From assembly GCA_029817715.1 (NCBI GenBank), contig JARUPY010000288.1, forward strand, positions 930,001-994,000: DNA of 64,000 bases, given 5' to 3'. A program made the position numbers and the translations under genes. The notes under the pieces are model-generated. The model saw only the letters and a program-made list of their open reading frames with translations. It did not search any database and was not told where the DNA came from. Within the stretch, counting starts at the first letter, position 1; each line of letters opens with the position of its first letter. Positions 58,377-64,000 of this stretch are shown here, one piece after another. The DNA is from Melastoma dodecandrum (taxonomy: Eukaryota > Streptophyta > Magnoliopsida > Myrtales > Melastomataceae).

Positions 58377-61300
58377 ATGTCGTCTTCGTCCTACCCTCCT
58401 CTCTTCACCTTCCTCCTTGCTCTCCTCCTCGCCCTCCCCGGCCGCCCTTCCGCCGTTCCTCTCCGCCGTTTCCTACATCAGCCCCTGTTCTTCCCCCTCG
58501 ACGCCTTCCCTCCCTCCGCCTCCCCCCAGTCCCAGCCCCATCCCCAGCCACAGTCACACCCCCACCCCAAGCATCCCTTCTCGTCCTCCACTCAGACCCA
58601 GATAAGCCCTTTCTTCCCTTCCACCACCCCCTCCTCCTCCTCCGCCTCTCCTCCTCCCCCTGCTCCTTCTTCTTACCTCGTCACTTTTCCGGCTAACATT
58701 TCCTCCCTCCTCATCCCCACCTCCCCTTCCTCCTCCTCTAACACCTCCCGCCGTCGCCTCACCGCCGCTGTCGTCTCCGTCACTCTCCTCTCCGTTGCTC
58801 TGCTCTTCGCCTTCTCCGCGCTGTTCCTCCTTCGCCACCGGCGTGGGAATGTGGGTGGCTTCTCCGACGATAAGTCTTCCCATGTCGACGGCCTCCGTCT
58901 TGTCCCTCCGAACATGTCCTCCTCCGACGCCGCACCGACACCCTCGGTGGGGAGGCCTCCGCGCTATGCCTCGGCTTCGACATCCTCCGAGTTCCTCTAC
59001 CTTGGAACACTCTCATCTGCTGCTAACCCATACGTCGAGGCGGTTCCCGAAGCTCTATCCCGGGGTGATACTTCCGCCTCGACGAGAATGTCACACAAGA
59101 AGCTTGGCTCACCTGAGCTGAGACCCCTGCCGCCGCTCCCTCGGGTGCCGACCAGCTGGAGCGGTGAGGCAGCTTCTTTCTCCAACAACTTTGAGGAGAC
59201 CAAGAAATTAGAGGAGTACAACCACATCGACGACGGGGAAGACCAGTTCTTTTCACCAAGGGGGTCTTCCGGTCAGAGAGAGAGCGTCGACAGCCCCGAT
59301 CTCCGACGACCTGCGATGAATCCTCAGAGGGAGTCGGAGTTTTTGTCTCAGTTCGGAAACCCCGGCCTGAACTCAAGAAACCCTTTTTATCCCTACGAGG
59401 CCGTTTCCGAGTCTTCTCGGAACTCTACCTCTAGCAGCGACAGAAATGTCCCTTCCCCAATAATGGATTCCAGTCGCCTGAGCCTGAAGTCGAGCTCGCC
59501 GGAGGCTGTTCTCAAGTTCCATGCCCCTACCCATGTGTCGGTCTCTCGGGCAATGCCAGTTAACAGTCCCACATTTTCGTCATTGTCATCGTCTCCGGTA
59601 TCAGACACCTCGAAGAGTCCTGTTCAAACCCCTCCCATTGTGTATCCCACTAGAAAGCCACCGCCCCCGCCACCTCCGATGCCGCCCCTGAGTTTCTGGG
59701 AGAACCCCATATCCCAGGAACCTCCTACCGGTCCACCGGTGCTCATCACTCCCTCTAGACCAGCTCTGTCCGGCACACCCCCATCTGAACAGGAGTTGCA
59801 GAGGAGTGGAAGCGGCAGTGCGGGCGAGAGCAATGAGGAGACTCCACGGCCAAAGCTGAAACCTTTACACTGGGACAAAGTCCGTTCAAGCTCGGACAGG
59901 GCCATGGTTTGGGATCACATGAAGACCAGCTCATTTCAGTGGGATTTTCTCTCGCCTTCACAACCTTGCCTTGAAATCTTCCCTCTCGGCTGCTCGACTT
60001 ATTTTGTTGTTCTCGGGGTTGAACGCAGGCTTAACGAGGAGATGATCGAGACCCTGTTTGTGGTGAACAGCTCGGATCAGAAGGAGAATGCGCGGAGATC
60101 AATCCTTCCATCTTTGCTCAATCAGGAGAACCGGGTGCTCGATCCCAAGAAATCCCAGAACATTGCCATCTTGCTTAAGGCCCTCAATGTAACCATTGAA
60201 GAAGTTTGTGAATCTCTCATGGAAGGTAATGTGGAATCTTTCGGAACTGTTTTCGGGTTTGATCCGACTCATGGGTGTTGTTGAGTGGATTGGATTCGTC
60301 TTTGCAGGTAATGCGGACTCCATGGGGAGCGAACTCCTCGAGAGTCTGTTGAAGATGGCTCCGAGTAAAGAGGAAGAGCGGAAATTGAAGGAGTTCAAGG
60401 ACGAATCGCCAGTGAAATTGGGCCCTGCTGAGAAATTCCTCAGGGCATTGCTCGACGTGCCTTTCGCCTTCAAGAGGGTGGATGCCATGCTGTACATAAC
60501 CAATTTCGACACGGAAACCGAATATCTAGGGCGTTCCTTCGAGACTCTAAAGGTATGTCAAGCCAAATATATATGTCCTGCTGTGTCGGCTCGGCTTACA
60601 GATTATAGCAATTCTTTTGGCCGTGAGCAGGCTGCTTGTGGCGAGCTGAAGAACAGTAGGTTGTTACTAAAGCTTCTGGAGGCTGTGCTGAAAACTGGGA
60701 ACAGAATGAATGTAGGGACGAACAAGGGCGATGCTCGAGCTTTCAAGCTCGACACCCTCCTCAAGCTGGTCGACATCAAAGGCAAGGACGGGAAAACGAC
60801 CCTCCTGCATTTTGTTGTGCAGGAAATAGCAAGGGTCGAAGGCTCTGAACTAACCAAGGACAACAATGGGATCAATAATCAGTCCTCCCTTGAGATTGAT
60901 GTTGAGTCTCGCAAGCTCGGACTGCAGGTCGTCTCGGGGCTGAGTGGGGAGCTTACCAACGTGAAGAAAGCTGCGACTGTGGATTTGTGCGTCCTCTCCA
61001 ATGAGGTGGCAAAGCTCGCCGGAGGGCTCGCCAGGGTTAACGAAGTCATCCAAATGTGTTGTGATGAAACATTCGATCACGGGCGGCCTTCCAAGTTTGC
61101 GGAATCAATGAAGAGGTTCATCACCAGAGCGGAACAAGAGATTGTGTCCGTCCAGGCCGAAGAGAGCTCCACTCTCTCGCTCGTGCGTGAACTGACAGAG
61201 TACTTCCATGGTGACTCTGCCAAGGAAGAAGCTCATCCTTTCCGGATATTCCTCATCGTAAAGGACTTCCTCGCCATACTCGACAGGGTGTGCAAGGAAG

Positions 61301-61449
61301 TGGGGAGGATCAACGAGAGGAGTATATACGGTTCAGCTGTTCAGTTTTCTGCCCCGGCTATTACCTCCGTGCCGCCACAGTTCTTCACGGAATTCAACGA
61401 TCGGAGGGACTTTGCCGCTTCCCTGGCAGATGGCTACGATGGACGGTGA
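58377..61449 (+). CDS. Group I formin (FH1-FH2 actin nucleator, membrane-anchored)
   Basis: Formins nucleate and elongate actin filaments; plant group I members sit in the plasma membrane and touch the cell wall. Four exons (58377-59938, 60029-60225, 60308-60552, 60631-61449) give 940 residues. A signal peptide ([17 protein letters not shown], 11-27) is followed by a Pro/Ser/His-rich extracellular part. The transmembrane helix is at 128-152 ([22 protein letters not shown]), ending in RHRR. A Ser/Pro-rich linker and the FH1 run ([13 protein letters not shown], about 422) come next. FH2 spans about 488 to 890, starting [11 protein letters not shown] and including [20 protein letters not shown]. 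Intron 1 was placed to give [14 protein letters not shown], a conserved FH2 junction. The ATG at 58377 was chosen for the signal peptide. It resembles the AtFH1 class; the exact orthologue is not decided. Confidence 0.93.
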
Positions 61450-63220
61450 TCGGCTCAAGGGCCTTCCCTTCGGCCATGGATTCTAGTTTCACGCTGTTCC
61501 TTTTCTAGTAATGTGTAATTAGCGTTGTTGTAACTTTAAATGTATGGATGATTTTTGGACGATTAACTGGCGGGAGGTGGTGATGGTGATTGATGTTATG
61601 TGCCAAAATAAAAAATCATTTATGTTCCTCCGTACGTTATCCATCAATGTCTAAATTCATGGAGTTCGTGGGCAGCAAATTTCGCTGATTTTGAAGGGTG
61701 AGTTTGGGCGACATACGAGTATGTTTTGTTTTATTTTCCGAGGTAATAATACCTAGTGATTGTCGTCATTTTATTGGGTTTGGTGCGTGTCACCATGTTG
61801 GATGCGTTCTTGGTCGACCTCCATAGGTTTACGGGATTGTGAGAAAAGACTTACTATACTCGAGTAGGTATGACGTCGGTGAGCACCGCTCCGAGATTGA
61901 GTTGCCCGTAATAGCGTCTTAAATCCGTCACAGTTGAAATTTTTACTGCCATGAGAGACACCGATGGTTATTTACAGTTAGAAACACCAAAGATCGTCTA
62001 CAGTCATGTAAGGGGGCATACCTCCTTTTACAACAGCCATTCGAAGGGCCGTCTGTAAAAACACGATGAACTCGATGAACTCGGTTTTTATAAAGTCGAA
62101 TTTGTTACTTGATGAACTCATTTTTTTTTTAAATCAAATTCTAGTTTCTTAAAATTTTTGACATAATAAAATCCGAATTGATTTATATTTATTTTCATGA
62201 GATTCAACTTTTTAAAAATAGATTTTAAAGCATTATTTAAGAAATTCCAAACAACAAATCTCTAAATTCATGTATGGAGTGGCATCATGCCCGCCGGCCA
62301 TTTGAGGGTTTAGATAAGATGGGCCATAAAAAGAGGGCCCAAATTGAGGGCCCGTTTAACTATTACGGCCCGTAGACCCCAGGAAACAAGGTCCAGACCA
62401 ACCTCTAGGCCCATTTAAGGGCATCACTTCGTGGGCCTAATAAATGAGCAGATCCGGTAGCTGCCGGAGGCCCATTTAGACCACAAGACCATCAAATGGG
62501 CCTCAAAATGTGGTGGTCCAAATATTCTGAGCATTTCATCAATGCCTTCTCTCATAACAAGGACACAAACCGGGAAAAGTGACAACGAAATGAAACAGCA
62601 TTTGTAGCCATTCAATATCACTCGCAAGTCCTAGAAAGACATGATGTAATGGAGTGCCTAACAAGGAACCTAACAAGTCCTATTAAGACAACGAAAACCT
62701 ACCTACGGCATACGGGTCTCCAATCGAGCAAGATTTTGGGTTCGACTTGAGTATCCATTTACGAAAGGAACTGACATCAAAGATGCCCTACCTCTCGTTC
62801 ATTCAAATCGAACTGACTTGTACGAAGAACATTAACTGATAAACAACCAACAAATCCGAATCGGTTGGAGGCGAAGCATTTACCAGAGTGCTTGTCCCGG
62901 GTCCCCCTCGAAAACACTAAAATGATTCGTGGTGGGAAAGATTTGTGTTCTGGTTTCGAAAAATGGGAGAAGATCAGAAGAAAACAAAGTAAGCACCCCG
63001 TTCTTATTTTCTTCAATGGACTTGGTAGTCCACATGAACAGATCGAGAGTCAAGCGAAAGAGAAGACATACTAACACTAGACTGTTTAACTGCGACAGTC
63101 TTCCATCCGAGGTTATTGTTAGCATTTTCTGTTTCCACCTCGAAGCACACCAGAAATTTCGGACACTATCCATGTAAAGACCTTGATAATGAAAAGGGGA
63201 AGCGGCTAACGGTACGTGCA
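61450..63220. other. Spacer with a GGCCCA-rich block
   Basis: Bases 62318-62510 contain about eight GGCCCA, GGGCCC or GGCCCG motifs, resembling a site II-type promoter. No convincing gene follows on either strand before the window end. The 69-residue frame at 62865-63074 has no recognised relative. Confidence 0.5.
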
Positions 63221-63229
63221 CGTAACGGT

Positions 63230-63870
63230 TACGTAGTTTACTAATTAATATTAACGAAAAGTATAAAATTTTACTAAAAGTTGACCGTTACTAACGAAGT
63301 CAATGCATAATTAGTAAAAAATGCAGTAAAATTTACTATTTTTCGGTCAACTTTTAGTAAAGACAACGAAAACATAGCAAAAAAGTATAGAAATTTTACT
63401 ACTTTTTTACTGTTCATTCCAGTTCAAGTTTACTACTTTTGCGCTGACTTTACTAAAACATTTACGTTAGTAACGTCAACGCTGAATTAGTAAAAAAAAA
63501 TAGTAAAATTTACACCTTTTTTTACAAATTTTGCGCTGACTTTACTATTTTTTTGTATTTTAGTAAAGTCAAACCAGTTTCAGTAAAAAAAGGAGTAAAA
63601 TTTATTACTTTTTTTACTAATTCTGCGTTGACGTTACTAACGGAAATGTTTTAGTAAAGTCAGCGCAAGGTGTAAATTTTACTACTTTTTACTGTACGAA
63701 TTAAGCCGATAATTAGTAACGGTTTACTAATTCTGTTGTTTTTTTAGTAAAAAAATGTTCCACTTAGTAAATTTTACTAATTTTGAGTTGTTTTTACTAA
63801 AAAAAGTAGTAAATTGTTACTAAAAAATGAAAGTGTTTACTAACGAATTTACTAATTTGAACAGTGTTTC
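63230..63870. repeat. Hairpin-rich TTTACT/AGTAAA-dense segment
   Basis: By hand I count about 28 AGTAAA or TTTACT words in about 620 bp. A long imperfect inverted repeat pairs 63440-63514 with 63592-63667, including GCGCTGACTTTACTAAAACA against its complement. The loop contains a second inverted pair (63538-63547 with 63561-63570), and an 18-bp perfect pair is at 63270-63287 with 63344-63361. No coding potential. Most likely a foldback/MITE-type transposon. Confidence 0.8.
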
Positions 63871-63880
63871 AGAACCTAAC

Positions 63881-63957
63881 TCCGAACCTATTTTGCTCTG
63901 AAGTTACCGATTTACCCCCGTTACAGGGGAGAAATTAGGTTGGTAAATAGGTTCGGA
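63881..63957. repeat. 13-bp inverted repeat near the right edge
   Basis: TCCGAACCTATTT (63881-63893) is the exact reverse complement of AAATAGGTTCGGA (63945-63957). Adjacent bases (TTACCGATTTACCC and GGGTAAAACGGTAA) also partly complement each other. It may be the end of the element at 63230-63870 or a separate one cut by the window edge. Confidence 0.6.
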
Positions 63958-64000
63958 TTTCACTGATTAGTAACATGGGTAAAACGGTAATTTCACTACA

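Noticed and set aside
58554..58915. Minus-strand Arg/Gly-rich frames
   Set aside because: Antisense of the Pro/Ser-rich formin N-terminus.

Overview
The window is nuclear DNA of a flowering plant, most likely a eudicot. It holds spliced genes with GT-AG introns, plastid- and thylakoid-targeted proteins, a group I formin, a CASTOR-type symbiosis channel locus, and nested LTR retrotransposons between gene islands. I could not name the species. All gene models were assembled by eye from splice sites and protein similarity recalled from known families.

Layout. 1-2346: tandem LTR array without coding capacity. 2347-5600: AT-rich spacer with one orphan coding-like fragment. 5805-10176 (+): SAS10/UTP3 nucleolar processome protein in 16 exons. 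10475-11740 (-): 301-residue plastid-type membrane protein of unknown function. 12550-13020: decayed piece of an acyl-ACP desaturase. 14105-17017 (-): intact stearoyl-ACP desaturase. 17924-18097 (-): COA3-like mitochondrial protein. 19300-20733 (-): short-chain dehydrogenase. 25536-26040: solo LTR upstream of 26449-26682 (+), a Yos1/IER3IP1-like protein. 26913-36853 (+): CASTOR-like ion-channel pseudogene, split at 30142-35168 by a gag-only three-LTR retrotransposon whose target site is exactly a 5' splice site. 37540-39470: LINE remnant. 39577-40562: element with long terminal inverted repeats (Mutator-like). 40827-43140 (+): ribosomal protein uL18 (RPL5). 43653-44124 (+): small predicted thylakoid protein. 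44125-46420: spacer with decayed retroelement leader repeats. 46427-54672: complete but degenerate Ty3/Gypsy-type element with a 5-bp target duplication. 55070-56210: older relative of it. 58377-61449 (+): group I formin. 61450-64000: spacer ending in an unusual hairpin-rich, TTTACTA/TAGTAAA-dense segment.

The genes are ordinary plant housekeeping and growth genes, each with its own promoter; nothing looks like a cluster. SAS10 and RPL5 both serve ribosome assembly and carry the promoter motifs (telo-box, GGCCCA/site II) usual for that regulon. The most notable points are the multiply broken CASTOR-like locus, splice-site events (an LTR target duplication equal to a donor; an 80-bp duplication of an acceptor in SAS10), twin-arginine targeting codons split by an intron, conserved 54-bp minisatellites inside LTRs of related retroelements, and the hairpin-rich segment at the right edge.
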